A stretch of 5,453 bases of DNA from Planctomycetaceae bacterium (GTDB lineage: Bacteria; Planctomycetota; Planctomycetia; Pirellulales; Thermoguttaceae): NCBI GenBank assembly GCA_031283515.1, contig JAITBS010000202.1, forward strand, positions 1 through 5,453, written 5' to 3'. The translations under genes and the position numbers were made by a program. Position 1 is the first letter of the stretch, and every line of letters begins with the position of its first letter. Shown here one piece after another: positions 5,428 to 5,453 of the stretch. Under the pieces are notes generated by a model. That model did no database searches and was not told where the DNA came from. It saw only the letters and a list, made by a program, of their open reading frames with translations.

Positions 5428-5453
5428 CATCACAAAAGTTTTTACCGGAACGG
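5428..5453 (+). repeat. 26-bp direct repeat, copy 2 (at the window edge)
   Basis: This is an exact copy of 5099-5124, starting 31 bases after the Rpn-type stop codon and running to the last base of the window. The match may extend beyond. The base just before differs, so the left boundary is sharp. Confidence 0.95.

Noticed and set aside
1..5453. CRISPR array, tRNA or rRNA genes, att sites
   Set aside because: No regularly spaced identical repeats of CRISPR size, no cloverleaf or rRNA signature and no integrase were seen on either strand.

Overview
The window looks like a stretch of bacterial chromosome of moderate to low GC in which three conserved housekeeping genes are bracketed by accessory, multi-copy genes and insertion-sequence debris. 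My best guess at the host is a Planctomycetota-type or related PVC bacterium. The guess rests on the arginine- and lysine-rich S21 protein with its 'SGIKKEMRRRE' core, the weak or absent Shine-Dalgarno sequences before several genes, and the mixture of IS630, Rpn-type and AAA-ATPase-like families. It is an inference (about 50%), not something the sequence proves.

Layout. Bases 1-750 (minus strand, cut by the left edge) encode the N-terminal 250 residues of an AAA-ATPase-like protein of the kind that usually carries a C-terminal PD-(D/E)XK nuclease domain. Directly upstream of it, at about 829-1327 on the same strand, lies a decayed 5' portion of an IS630-family transposase gene, broken by stops and frameshifts and lost from the start of its DDE domain onward. 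Its last readable segment is in frame with the ATPase gene. Next come rpsU (ribosomal protein S21, minus, GTG start with a clear Shine-Dalgarno) and a divergent intergenic region holding a good sigma70-type promoter with a palindrome in its spacer. Then come xth (exodeoxyribonuclease III, plus) and gap (glyceraldehyde-3-phosphate dehydrogenase, plus). gap has its own candidate promoter, a leader with three 13-nt repeats and a strong Shine-Dalgarno.

Between gap and the last gene is a 436-base gap without a convincing gene. It contains a small repeat cluster and a 180-bp inverted-repeat element with a nested hairpin (MITE-like, or a structured RNA). It may also contain a scar of an IS end. The last gene (4332-5396, plus) is an Rpn/YhgA-like PD-(D/E)XK 'recombination-promoting nuclease / putative transposase'. 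A 26-bp exact copy of an internal piece of this gene appears at the right edge of the window, suggesting a partial duplication that continues beyond it.

Functionally, rpsU (translation), xth (base-excision repair) and gap (glycolysis) are unrelated single-gene units rather than an operon. The two flanking accessory genes belong to families usually present in many copies and probably behave as selfish or genome-plasticity elements. I see no defence island, CRISPR array, RNA gene or clearly new multi-gene system. The most interesting features are the transposase remnant joined to the ATPase reading frame, the nested inverted-repeat element after gap, the palindrome inside the xth promoter and the duplicated tract at the right edge.
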